Shown: piece after piece, positions 46,302 through 54,109 of the stretch
Layout: every line of letters starts with the position of its first letter
Numbering within the stretch: position 1 is the stretch's first letter
NCBI RefSeq assembly: GCF_900114415.1
Contig: NZ_FOSZ01000003.1
Span: forward strand, 372,001 to 436,000
DNA: 64,000 nucleotides
Direction of reading: 5' to 3'
Source: Shimia haliotis
GTDB lineage: Bacteria > Pseudomonadota > Alphaproteobacteria > Rhodobacterales > Rhodobacteraceae
Notes under the pieces: model-generated
Databases searched by the model: none
The model's input: only the letters and a program-made list of their open reading frames with translations
Told to the model about the DNA's origin: nothing
Program-made: the position numbers and the translations under genes

Positions 46302-47156
46302 TTATTGGGCCTCAGAGAGGAGCCATGCGATCACTGTGTCCCGTTCTGGCTGGCGGGTTTTGGGATGCAGGATGTGGAACGCATGATCGCTTGCGGGTGG
46401 TGTCCAGATCACTGAGAGCAAGCCCGTGCTGAGGGCGTCTTGCACCAGTAGACGGGGGGCGATGGTGATGCCCTGGCCGTTGGTGGCAGCATCAATGGCA
46501 AGAGCGGTCTGGTTGAAGGTGAAGAGACCCTCGGGGCGGGGCATGCCGTCGGATTCAAACAGGGTTTGCCAATGGGCGTGGCTGTCCTCGATGAGTTTGT
46601 GGCTGGCGAAGTCGGCGAGGGATTTCGGTGCGCCATGATTGGCAAGGTAGGCCGGACTTGTGACCGCGATCAGGTCGAGGGGGGCGAGACGTTGAGCATG
46701 CAGGGAGGGGTCTTTGGGCGGCGGGCCTTGGCGAATGGCAAGATCTATGCCGTCGCGCCGCAGGTCTGAACGTCGGGCGCTTGCATGGGTGCGCAGGGTG
46801 ATCTCGGGGTGTTTGTCCGCGAAACTGGCCAGTCGAGGCACCAACCATTTTGCAGCCAATGACGGGGGAAGGGACAGCGTGACCGCGCCTTTGGCAGGGC
46901 GCAAGTCCCGTGTGGCGGTGTCGATGATTTCAAGGGCTTTGCGAATTTCTTGATGATAGCGTGCGCCGGAATCGGTAAGCTCCAGACCCCGTGCCAATCG
47001 CAAGAACAGCTTATTTTTTAGGGATTCCTCTAGATTTCGAACTTGCTGTGCCACAGCACCTTGCGTGAGGTTGAGCTCTTCAGAGGCAAGTCTGAAGTTC
47101 AGGTGCCGCGCGGCGGCATCGAACATCTTGAGGGCATTCAGATTGGGCAGGGACAT
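46302..47156 (-). CDS. LysR-family transcriptional regulator (GcvA-like)
   Basis: 284 residues: winged HTH (about 5-65; LNALKMFDAAARHLNFRLAS then LNLTQGAVAQQVRNLEE) and a periplasmic-binding-like effector domain of the GcvA/PBP2 type. Divergent from the SDR-DUF pair, which it probably controls; a TAGA-TTT-TCTA repeat lies just before its start. ATG at 47156 is preferred to a longer frame because the N-terminus then matches the family. Confidence 0.92.
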   Translation of the reverse strand: MSLPNLNALKMFDAAARHLNFRLASEELNLTQGAVAQQVRNLEESLKNKLFLRLARGLELTDSGARYHQEIRKALEIIDTATRDLRPAKGAVTLSLPPSLAAKWLVPRLASFADKHPEITLRTHASARRSDLRRDGIDLAIRQGPPPKDPSLHAQRLAPLDLIAVTSPAYLANHGAPKSLADFASHKLIEDSHAHWQTLFESDGMPRPEGLFTFNQTALAIDAATNGQGITIAPRLLVQDALSTGLLSVIWTPPASDHAFHILHPKTRQPERDTVIAWLLSEAQ

Positions 47157-47167
47157 ACATAAGCCAG

Positions 47168-47178
47168 TAGATTTTCTA
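47168..47178. promoter_or_regulatory. Candidate LysR-type box
   Basis: TAGA-TTT-TCTA, a short perfect inverted repeat of T-Nn-A form in the divergent LysR/SDR gap, 12 bases upstream of the lysR start. Fits an autoregulated LysR site; binding is inferred. Confidence 0.4.
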
Positions 47179-47253
47179 TAGTCTTGGCGAAAAAGCATGA
47201 TTGGTCAAGAGCGCCCGCGCACGACATGATCGACCAAAGCAAAGGAGTTTGGC

Positions 47254-47949
47254 ATGGGTAAAGTAGCGATGATCACCGCCGGCGGGTCCGGCATGGGCGC
47301 GGACGCAGCGCGGCGATTGCACGCGGATGGGTTCGACGTGGCGATTTTGTCGTCCTCGGGAAAAGGCGAAGCCTTGGCGGAAGAACTGGGCGGTGTTGGC
47401 GTCACAGGGTCGAACCTTGAGGCCGCAGATCTTCAGGCGCTGGTGGATAAGGCGATGGCCAAGTGGGGGCGGATTGATGTGCTGGTTAACTCGGCAGGGC
47501 ATGGTCCGAAGGGCGATATCATGGAGATCAGTGATGAGGACTGGCACCTTGGTATGGACTATTACCTAATGAATGTGATCCGGCCCGCGCGGTTGGTTGC
47601 GCCTATTATGTCCAAGCAGGGCGGAGGGGCGATTATCAATATCTCGACCTTCGCGGTGTTCGAGCCCGACCCGTTGTTCCCCACGTCTGGCGTGTTTCGG
47701 GCGGGATTGGCAAGCTTTACCAAGCTGTTTGCCAATAAGTTCGCCGGTGAAAATGTGCGTATGAACAATATCTTGCCGGGATTTATTGACAGCCTACCGG
47801 AGACCGAAGACCGCAAAGACCGCATTCCGATGGGGCGGTATGGCAGCGCGGATGAGGTGTCTTCTCTGGTGAGCTATCTGGCGGGTGAGGGTACTTATGT
47901 GACCGGTCAGAACTGGCGCATTGATGGCGGTTTGACAGGGCACTTGTAA
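47254..47949 (+). CDS. SDR-family oxidoreductase with altered catalytic motif
   Basis: 231-residue Rossmann protein. Cofactor loop AGGSGMGADAARRL near residue 10, NSAGHGPKG near 82, and the catalytic-region serine in NISTFA. The usual Y-x-x-x-K reads S-G-V-F-R (TSGVFRAGLASFTK), so both catalytic tyrosine and lysine appear replaced, as in some divergent SDRs. AAAGGAG precedes the ATG. Divergent from lysR and followed four bases later by a small membrane protein gene. Confidence 0.88.
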   Translation: MGKVAMITAGGSGMGADAARRLHADGFDVAILSSSGKGEALAEELGGVGVTGSNLEAADLQALVDKAMAKWGRIDVLVNSAGHGPKGDIMEISDEDWHLGMDYYLMNVIRPARLVAPIMSKQGGGAIINISTFAVFEPDPLFPTSGVFRAGLASFTKLFANKFAGENVRMNNILPGFIDSLPETEDRKDRIPMGRYGSADEVSSLVSYLAGEGTYVTGQNWRIDGGLTGHL

Positions 47950-47953
47950 GGAG

Positions 47954-48187
47954 ATGGAAGCTGTCAAAAGACTGGACGTCGCCGGAGTGGTCAAATGGAC
48001 TGCGTCGGCGGCGCAGATCATGGGCTACGGGGCGACGGCCTTTGGTCTAACACCATGGAATATTGCGTTTTTCCTGATCGGCCTCACGGGGTGGTTTGCT
48101 GTGGGCGTGATTTGGAACGACCGCGCGATCATGTTGATCCACGCGGTCGCTCTGGCTGCGATGATGGTTGGAATGGCCTCGAGCTAG
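47954..48187 (+). CDS. Small membrane protein downstream of SDR gene
   Basis: 77 residues with two or three hydrophobic helices (AAQIMGYGATAFGLTPWNIA, FFLIGLTGWFAVGVIW, MLIHAVALAAMMVGMAS). TAAGGAG overlaps the SDR stop and serves as its ribosome site, so the two genes are one unit. Resembles small DUF6552-type proteins of roseobacters; function unknown. Its last four bases overlap the VOC gene on the other strand. Confidence 0.82.
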   Translation: MEAVKRLDVAGVVKWTASAAQIMGYGATAFGLTPWNIAFFLIGLTGWFAVGVIWNDRAIMLIHAVALAAMMVGMASS

Positions 48188-48765
48188 TAGGGGTTGGCGG
48201 GCTGGCGGTTTGACGACAGTGAGCCCTGCCTTTCTTGAACCAAAGCCTCGATGGCGTCGGCGAGGTGGGATTCCTGTATGTTGTAATCTCCGGCCGCCAC
48301 GCGCAGGCGGTGCGCACGGATCATGACGTCGGCATGCGAGCAGCCAAGGGGCGGTTCGAATTTGTAGCAGGCCAGTTCGATCAGCAGGCCCATAGGGTCG
48401 GTGAAATAGATCGAATCCATGAACCCCCGGTCCTTGGCGCCGGAATGTTTGATGCCTCTTTCGTCAAGCCTTTCAATCACTTGAAGAAAGCTCGCGCGGC
48501 TGACGTTAAAGGCCAGATGATGCACACATCCGGGTTCGGTCGGCGTGCGGCGCGGGTCCGCAGTGCGGGTTTCATTGGTGAAAACGGTGATCAGTCGACC
48601 GTCGCCGGGGTCAAAATAGAGATGCCCCTCGTTGGGATCATCAAGGTTGGGCTGGTCAAAGATAAAGGGCATTCCGAGCAGCCCTTCCCAGAAGTCGATT
48701 GAGGTTTGGCGGTTCGCTCCGGTGAGCGTGATGTGATGCACGCCTTGGGCTTGAATCTTGCGCAT
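48184..48765 (-). CDS. VOC-family (glyoxalase/dioxygenase-like) protein
   Basis: 193 residues, two beta-alpha-beta-beta-beta modules in the first 140. Metal-ligand positions are visible as GVHHITLTG (His near residue 9), GCVHHLAF (near 80) and the glutamate in LLIELACYKF (near 130), which fits an intact vicinal-oxygen-chelate metal site of glyoxalase or ring-cleaving dioxygenase type. The C-terminal 60 residues are extra and helical. Substrate unknown. Confidence 0.88.
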   Translation of the reverse strand: MRKIQAQGVHHITLTGANRQTSIDFWEGLLGMPFIFDQPNLDDPNEGHLYFDPGDGRLITVFTNETRTADPRRTPTEPGCVHHLAFNVSRASFLQVIERLDERGIKHSGAKDRGFMDSIYFTDPMGLLIELACYKFEPPLGCSHADVMIRAHRLRVAAGDYNIQESHLADAIEALVQERQGSLSSNRQPANPY

Positions 48766-48887
48766 TGCGGGTCTCCCTTTTTAGAGAGTGTAGCGCAGCG
48801 CGATTGATCCGCGAATGGCCTTGGCAGCGCACGATCTGTGCGTGGTTGCGCAGGTCCGCGTGCCTGCGTCTGCGCCTTGGAAACGGC

Positions 48888-48920
48888 TGTCGGCAAAACG
48901 TCGGTATCGTGACGGTGTGC
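48888..48920 (+). repeat. 3 x 11 bp direct repeat, copy 2
   Basis: TGTCGGCAAAA, CGTCGGTATCG, TGACGGTGTGC in tandem, in the 192-base gap between the VOC and DUF1295 genes. Same unit length, number and middle unit as the array in thpR. I see no gene in this gap. Confidence 0.65.
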
Positions 48921-48957
48921 GTTTTTGCGCGTGGGCCGCTGGCCGCGACCTGCGCCG

Positions 48958-49641
48958 CTAGTAGAGGTAGGGCACAAATTTGGCTGTGCGGGCGGCATAG
49001 GATTTGAACGCCTCGCCATAGCGGTCGGCCAGATATGCGTCGAGCGCCGGTATGTGAAAGACAATGAAACTGGCTGTGATGAAAACGGGGATCGGTGCGG
49101 CGAGCCAAGAGGCCGAAAGCAAGGCCCATCCGGTAAAGAGGACCGTGTCGCCGAAGTAGTTGATGTGCATCGAGTAGGCGAAGAGGCCGCCGGTGTAGCA
49201 TTTGCCTTTGTGGGCGGGGTCGCGCTTCCAGATGTGGCGTTGCAGCTCGGAGCCGGAGTTGAGGTAGGAGCCCGTCAGGATCAGCGCGACTGCGAAGGCG
49301 TCGAGCGGACCAAGTGGTGTGGCAGTGCCGGAGAGCCACCCTGTGCCCAGCAACAGAAACCCGCTTTCGAAAAGCGCCATGAAGGCGGATAGTCCGATGG
49401 CCTCGGAATAAGCTACACGGCGTTTGAGCAGAATGAAGAGCGTGATCATGTGGCGGCAGAAATAGAGCGCAGCGGCAGTAAACAGGAGCGCGGCACGGGT
49501 GGGGTCGGGCCAATCGAAGGGGCCAAAAGCGAGATACGCGCAAAGCATGAGGATTGCGGCATGCAGCGCGGCAAAGGCGAGTTTCGGTGCGATGGAGGGG
49601 GCGTGGCTGCGGTCTACGCCGCCGGAGGTAGATGTGGACAT
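48958..49641 (-). CDS. DUF1295/isoprenylcysteine methyltransferase-like membrane protein
   Basis: 227 residues, about six membrane helices. The C-terminal block GGLFAYSMHINYFGDTVLFT and the final YGEAFKSYAARTAKFVPYLY carry the conserved H-x-N-Y-x-G and Y-x-x-Y-x-x-x-T features of the DUF1295/ICMT methyltransferase fold. Substrate unknown, probably a membrane lipid or prenylated compound. Divergent from tetR; a TetR-type operator half-site pair lies 15 bases upstream of its start. Confidence 0.88.
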   Translation of the reverse strand: MSTSTSGGVDRSHAPSIAPKLAFAALHAAILMLCAYLAFGPFDWPDPTRAALLFTAAALYFCRHMITLFILLKRRVAYSEAIGLSAFMALFESGFLLLGTGWLSGTATPLGPLDAFAVALILTGSYLNSGSELQRHIWKRDPAHKGKCYTGGLFAYSMHINYFGDTVLFTGWALLSASWLAAPIPVFITASFIVFHIPALDAYLADRYGEAFKSYAARTAKFVPYLY

Positions 49642-49656
49642 GACTTTTCTTTTTTA

Positions 49657-49668
49657 GACCAGTTGGAC
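49657..49668. promoter_or_regulatory. TetR operator copy 1 (GACCAGTTGGAC)
   Basis: Fits GTCCA-N2-TGGAC with one mismatch in the left half; flanked by TA on both sides (TAGACCAGTTGGACTA). Lies between the DUF1295 start and its presumed -10 region, suitable for repression. Confidence 0.65.
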
Positions 49669-49714
49669 TATTTAAGGTTCTAGACGAAGTCGAGGAGATG
49701 TGTCAAATGATTTC

Positions 49715-49726
49715 GGCCAACTGGAC
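49715..49726. promoter_or_regulatory. TetR operator copy 2 (GGCCAACTGGAC)
   Basis: Same palindrome with one mismatch, 11 bases before the tetR ATG and touching its ribosome site, consistent with autoregulation. Shares TTCG on its left flank with copy 3. Confidence 0.65.
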
Positions 49727-49737
49727 GGAAAAGAGAC

Positions 49738-50214
49738 ATGCCCAAGATTGTAGACCACGATGCCTATCGGCGCTCCTTGGCGGAGCGCGCCGCCCGGCTT
49801 TTTTCCGAGTATGGATACGGCGCGCTGGGGATGCGCAAAATCGCAACGCATCTGGGTGTCTCAAAGAGTGCGCTTTATCATTACTTCCCCACCAAAGAAG
49901 ATTTGTTTTTGGCTTGTACAAACCAGGTTATGGCCAACTTTGACCCTGACATCGTTGATCCGACCGCGTCTGAAGAGGAAAACCTGCGCTGCTTGACGGA
50001 CGTCTTTCAAAAGGATTTCGCGTCGGAAATGGCGCTGACGTTTGACTATCTGCGGGGGAAATCGCAGGCGGAGATCGCGAACGATGAAGCGATGCAGCTT
50101 GCTTTGAAGGCATATCGCGATCTTGTGGAAAGTGTTGTGGGTCCAAGCCGGACAGAAGAGGTTCTTGCCGGCTTGTTCGGAAGCTTGATGGTGGCGTATT
50201 TTTCCGGACGGTGA
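49738..50214 (+). CDS. TetR-family transcriptional regulator
   Basis: 158 residues. N-terminal HTH (about 10-55): AARLFSEYGYGALGMRKIAT then LGVSKSALYHYFPTKEDLFL. The C-terminal ligand domain is short, about 30 residues below the family norm. Divergent from the DUF1295 gene; a GTCCA-N2-TGGAC palindrome occurs twice in the shared promoter gap and once before the membrane protein gene at 50231-50818, defining a probable three-gene regulon. Confidence 0.92.
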   Translation: MPKIVDHDAYRRSLAERAARLFSEYGYGALGMRKIATHLGVSKSALYHYFPTKEDLFLACTNQVMANFDPDIVDPTASEEENLRCLTDVFQKDFASEMALTFDYLRGKSQAEIANDEAMQLALKAYRDLVESVVGPSRTEEVLAGLFGSLMVAYFSGR

Positions 50215-50230
50215 CGTCCGGAGAAATGGG

Positions 50231-50818
50231 TCATTCAGGCTGGTAGGGTTCTTCGCGCAATACGTGGCTGATCAGGATCTTGAAGAACAGGATCGGCAAG
50301 AACCATTCAAGGTGTAAAGCCGCCTCAAACACATAGAACGACAAGAGCAACGCAAGCACAAAAAGCGAAGCCGCGACCGGTCTTTGCAGGTAGAGTGGCG
50401 TCTTGAGGATCAGGGCGCTTGTCGCCAGCAAGAAGGTGTAGACGCCGATGATCCAACCAATGTCAAAGCCGAGAAACGCCCAGCTGAACAGGACAATCTG
50501 CATCAGGTGAAGCGCCACAAAGGACATGTGGCTCCGGAAGGTTTCTCCGGCGCGGAAATACCAGCGCTTGGCAGCGGACGTTGCGTTCGTGATCGCGCCG
50601 CCAACCATGTCGACGGACATCAACGCGATTGCGAGATATTGCCATACCGACCAATCAAACTGGTTGATGAGAGCAATTGCGATAACGCCAGCTGAGAATA
50701 GGAGTGGCGGGTAAAGCTGAAGTGCCTTTTCGACCTTGGTGGCGCCAGGGCCGATGAATTTGTCGATGCCGCCCCAAATTCCGGCTCTGGGAGCGGGGAA
50801 GTCCCAATCTATGCGCAT
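50231..50818 (-). CDS. Uncharacterised integral membrane protein
   Basis: 195 residues, about six membrane helices with a short cytoplasmic N-terminus (MRIDWDFPAPRAGIWGGIDK) and a middle loop TSAAKRWYFRAGETFRSHMS. I do not recognise the family. AAAGGA precedes the ATG, and a TTGACA-N17-TACCTG promoter with a perfect TetR-type palindrome just upstream indicates control by the adjacent TetR, with which its gene is convergent. Confidence 0.8.
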   Translation of the reverse strand: MRIDWDFPAPRAGIWGGIDKFIGPGATKVEKALQLYPPLLFSAGVIAIALINQFDWSVWQYLAIALMSVDMVGGAITNATSAAKRWYFRAGETFRSHMSFVALHLMQIVLFSWAFLGFDIGWIIGVYTFLLATSALILKTPLYLQRPVAASLFVLALLLSFYVFEAALHLEWFLPILFFKILISHVLREEPYQPE

Positions 50819-50850
50819 GTTTTTCCTTTCGAAGTGATGAGGTCAATTCG

Positions 50851-50879
50851 CAGGTAGGTATGGAAACACGCCGTGTCAA
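50851..50879 (-). promoter_or_regulatory. Sigma70-type promoter of the membrane protein gene
   Basis: On the minus strand TTGACA (50879-50874), 17-base spacer, TACCTG (50856-50851), 33 bases before the start codon. The -35 is perfect; the -10 is moderate. Confidence 0.6.
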
Positions 50880-50888
50880 TTTTTTTTC

Positions 50889-50900
50889 GTCCACTTGGAC
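50889..50900. promoter_or_regulatory. TetR operator copy 3 (GTCCACTTGGAC)
   Basis: Perfect GTCCA-N2-TGGAC palindrome, nine bases upstream of the -35 box of the membrane protein gene and about 675 bases from the tetR stop. Confidence 0.7.
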
Positions 50901-50931
50901 TAAAAAATTTTGAAAAGGTTTTTGCAAAGAA

Positions 50932-50957
50932 AAAGGCCCGCCGATTGGCGGGCCTTT
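50932..50957 (-). terminator. Terminator of the nucleoside ABC operon
   Basis: AAAGGCCCGCC-GATT-GGCGGGCCTTT, 11-base perfect arms, 24 bases past the solute-binding protein stop, followed on the minus strand by TTTTCTTTGC. Confidence 0.92.
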
Positions 50958-50980
50958 CTGATTGCCTTGATCGCTTTGGA

Positions 50981-52063
50981 TCAGTTCGGGATCTCGGCGG
51001 TGATGCCTTCTACGTAGAAGTTCAAACCGGCCAGACCGTTGTCGCCATAGTCGGCGGCGGTTTCACCCTCTGCCAGCCACGGGGTGCCGTCTTGCTTGTT
51101 CAGCGGACCGGTGAAGGCGTGGTAGGAGCCGTCTGCCAGTGCCGCGACCATTTCCAGTGCGGAGGCTTTTACGTCGGCAGGAACAGCGTCGGAGATTTCG
51201 CCGATGCCAACCATGCCTGCGCCAATGCCGTCCCATGTGGAGACGGATTCCCATGTGCCGTCCATGACGGCCTTGGTGCGTGCTACGTAGTAGGGGGCCC
51301 AATCGTCGATGATGGAGGACACGCGCGGGAACGGTGCGTATTCACCCATGTCAGACGCCTGACCGAAGGTCACAACGTTGCCAGCTGCCTGAGCGGCGGC
51401 TTGCGGTGCTGTGGAGTCGGTGTGCTGCAGGATCACGTCTGCGCCCTGCTCGATCAGAGCTTTGGCTGCGTCGGCTTCTTTTGCCGGATCAAACCAAGTG
51501 TAGGCCCAGATGATGGAGAATTCGACGTCCGGGTTTACTTTTTTGGCGTGGATGTAGGCAGAGTTGATGCCGCGGATCACTTCGGGGATCGGGAAGGACG
51601 CGATGTAGCCGATTTTGTTGGTCTTGGTCATGTGACCAGCAATGTGGCCCTGAATCGCGCGGCCTTCATAGAAGCGTGCGGAATAGACAGACACGTTGTC
51701 AGCTTGCTTGTAGCCGGTTGCGTGCTCGAACTTTACGTTCGGGAATTTTTTCGCAACTTCGATGGTCGGATCCATGTAGCCAAACGAGGTGGTGAAGATC
51801 AGGTCTGCACCCTGCAGCGCCATCTGGGTGATCACGCGCACGGCGTCGGCACCTTCAGGAACGGATTCAACGAAGGTGGTTTCAACCTTGTCGCCGAATG
51901 CTTCTTCGACCGCGAGACGGCCTTTGTTGTGTTCATAGGTCCAGCCGCCGTCGCCGACGGGGCCAACATAGACAAAGCCCACTTTGGTCGGGTCATCAGC
52001 CATGGCGGTGGTCGCCAGACCCAGCGCGACGGTAGCGCTTGTCAGAAGTTTGGTCAGTTTCAT
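50981..52063 (-). CDS. BMP-family ABC transporter solute-binding protein
   Basis: 360-residue periplasmic receptor with signal peptide MKLTKLLTSATVALGLATTAMA. BMP/PnrA fold: VGFVYVGPVGDGGWTYEHN, ITQMALQGADLIFTTSFGYM and TNKIGYIASFPIPEVIRGIN. The family binds purine nucleosides or related bases. AGGGGGA is ten bases before the ATG at 52063. Last gene of ATPase-permease-permease-receptor, the reverse of the more frequent receptor-first order. Confidence 0.94.
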   Translation of the reverse strand: MKLTKLLTSATVALGLATTAMADDPTKVGFVYVGPVGDGGWTYEHNKGRLAVEEAFGDKVETTFVESVPEGADAVRVITQMALQGADLIFTTSFGYMDPTIEVAKKFPNVKFEHATGYKQADNVSVYSARFYEGRAIQGHIAGHMTKTNKIGYIASFPIPEVIRGINSAYIHAKKVNPDVEFSIIWAYTWFDPAKEADAAKALIEQGADVILQHTDSTAPQAAAQAAGNVVTFGQASDMGEYAPFPRVSSIIDDWAPYYVARTKAVMDGTWESVSTWDGIGAGMVGIGEISDAVPADVKASALEMVAALADGSYHAFTGPLNKQDGTPWLAEGETAADYGDNGLAGLNFYVEGITAEIPN

Positions 52064-52109
52064 TTCGGGTAATCCCCCTGTTGGTGGTGGCAGTTTTTTA
52101 TTTGGTGCC

Positions 52110-53033
52110 TCATTGCGAGGCGTGGAACGTGCGGCCAAGCGATGCGGGAGCGCCGCTTTTGTCAGCAGACATGATGACCAGCACGAGGATGGTTATGAGA
52201 TACGGCGACATTGCCAAGTATTCCACTGGAATCGCAATACCTGCGGCCTGAAGATTTAGCTGCAAAACGTTGATACCGCCAAAAAGATAGGCACCGAGCA
52301 GCACTCGCCATGGTTTCCAGCTTGCGAAAACCACGAGGGCGAGGGCAATCCAGCCGATGCCGGCGGTCATGCCTTCGGTCCATTGCGGCACGCGGATGAG
52401 GCTGATGTAGGCGCCGCCAAGGCCAGCGCAGGCGCCGCCGAACATGATTGCAAGGATGCGCACACGGATGACGTTGTATCCCAGCGCGTGGGCGGCGTCG
52501 TGGCTTTCGCCGACGGCGCGCAGGATCAGACCGGCACGGGATTTTTTGAGGAACCACCAGACAGCAGCGGTCAGCGCGATGCCGAAGTAGAGAACAGGGT
52601 CGTGGCTGAAGAAGATCGGGCCGAGGACGGGGATGTCGGACAGGATCGGCAGGTCGAGTTTGGCCATCGCCGGAGGTTTCACACCCACGTAGGATTGGCC
52701 CATGAGGGCCGACAGGCCGAGACCAAAGAGCGTGAGCGCAAGGCCGGAGGCAACTTGGTTAGCCAGCGCGAATTGCGTGAGGAAAGCAAAGAGCAGCGAC
52801 AGGACCGCACCTGCACCCATGGCGGCGAGCAGGCCGAGCATGGGAGATGTGGTTTCGACCGAAATCGCAAAGCCTGCGATGGCGCCGATGATCATCATGC
52901 CCTCGACGCCGAGGTTCAGAACGCCGGAGCGTTCAACAATGAGTTCACCAATCGCGGCGAGAAGGAGCGGGGTTGCTGCCACCATCAAAGAGGCGATCAG
53001 CAGGACGGGGTTGATTGCGGAAAGGTCCATCAT
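52110..53033 (-). CDS. ABC transporter permease (nucleoside type, second)
   Basis: 307-residue BPD_transp_2 permease, about nine helices, with ERSGVLNLGVEGMMIIGA near residue 35 and GESHDAAHALGYNV as the ATPase-coupling loop. Overlaps the other permease gene by four bases. Confidence 0.94.
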   Translation of the reverse strand: MMDLSAINPVLLIASLMVAATPLLLAAIGELIVERSGVLNLGVEGMMIIGAIAGFAISVETTSPMLGLLAAMGAGAVLSLLFAFLTQFALANQVASGLALTLFGLGLSALMGQSYVGVKPPAMAKLDLPILSDIPVLGPIFFSHDPVLYFGIALTAAVWWFLKKSRAGLILRAVGESHDAAHALGYNVIRVRILAIMFGGACAGLGGAYISLIRVPQWTEGMTAGIGWIALALVVFASWKPWRVLLGAYLFGGINVLQLNLQAAGIAIPVEYLAMSPYLITILVLVIMSADKSGAPASLGRTFHASQ

Positions 53034-54109
53034 GCGGCCCCTTTTTTCTTAAGCACAACGCGGTAGTTGGTCAGCAAGTCCAGAGCCAGCAGGAAGAACA
53101 GGAGCATGCCCTGAAAGACCTGAATGGCGGCGGAGGGTAGGCCCAAGTTGCCTTGCGCCAAATCGCCGCCGACATAGGTCAGCGCCATCAGCAAGGCCGC
53201 GAGCAGGATACCTACGGGATGCAGGCGGCCCAAGAAGGCGACGATGATGGCGGTGAAGCCATAGCCTGACGCGAAGTCGATGTTGATCTGGCCCGAGGGG
53301 CCAGTGACTTCGAACAAGCCTGCCAGACCCGCCAAAGCACCGGAAGTGCCGAGGCAGAAGAGGATCAGGCGGGTGGGGTTCACGCCGGCAAAACGTGCGG
53401 CGTGTGGGGAATCACCTGTGAGGCGGATGTTGAAGCCGAGGATGTGACGGTTCAGCAGGATGTATGCGAAGATCACTGCGATGAAGGCAAAGGCCATGCC
53501 CCAGTGCAGACCGGCCGCTTCGTTGATCCAGCTGGAGCCAGCGGGGAAGTCGGAGAAGTTACGCGAGCCAGGGAAGCCCATACCTTCGGGGTTTCTGAGA
53601 AGACCGAGCGACATGGAGGCCAGTAGCTGTTCAGCCACATAGACCAACATCAAAGACACAAGGATTTCGTTGGTTCCGAAGCGGGTTTTCAGGATCGCGG
53701 GGATCATGGCCCAAGCCCAGCCGCCAACCGCACCCGCGAGGATCATCAGCGGGAAAATCAGGCGGCTTTCGGTGGGGTAAAAGGCAAGACCAACACCTGC
53801 GCCGCAAATCGCGCCGATGATGTATTGGCCCTCGGCCCCGATGTTCCAGATGCCGGCCTTGAACCCGAGGCTCAGGCCAATGGCGATCAGCACAAGAGGG
53901 GCGGCTTTGACCAAGAGTTGCGGGCGGTAATAGAAGGCAAATTCGCCGAAAACCGGATCCCAGAAGATGGTACGGATGGCCTCGAACGGGTTTTTGCCAA
54001 GGACTGTGAACAGCAAGCCGCCCATGATCATGGTGATCAATACGGCGATCAACGGGGTCGCGAGCGAGAGCGTGCGCGAGGGCGTCGGGCGTTTCTGAAG
54101 CGCGATCAT
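53030..54109 (-). CDS. ABC transporter permease (nucleoside type, first)
   Basis: 359-residue BPD_transp_2 permease with an N-terminal helix (LATPLIAVLITMIMGGLLFT), GIWNIGAEGQYIIGAICGAG near residue 90, and coupling loop TGDSPHAARFAGVNPTR near 235. Overlaps the ATPase gene upstream by four bases. Confidence 0.94.
   Translation of the reverse strand: MIALQKRPTPSRTLSLATPLIAVLITMIMGGLLFTVLGKNPFEAIRTIFWDPVFGEFAFYYRPQLLVKAAPLVLIAIGLSLGFKAGIWNIGAEGQYIIGAICGAGVGLAFYPTESRLIFPLMILAGAVGGWAWAMIPAILKTRFGTNEILVSLMLVYVAEQLLASMSLGLLRNPEGMGFPGSRNFSDFPAGSSWINEAAGLHWGMAFAFIAVIFAYILLNRHILGFNIRLTGDSPHAARFAGVNPTRLILFCLGTSGALAGLAGLFEVTGPSGQINIDFASGYGFTAIIVAFLGRLHPVGILLAALLMALTYVGGDLAQGNLGLPSAAIQVFQGMLLFFLLALDLLTNYRVVLKKKGAA

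Noticed and set aside
48766-48957. Small gene between the VOC and DUF1295 genes
   Set aside because: No open frame with a start, ribosome site and sensible composition; only the 11-base tandem array stands out.
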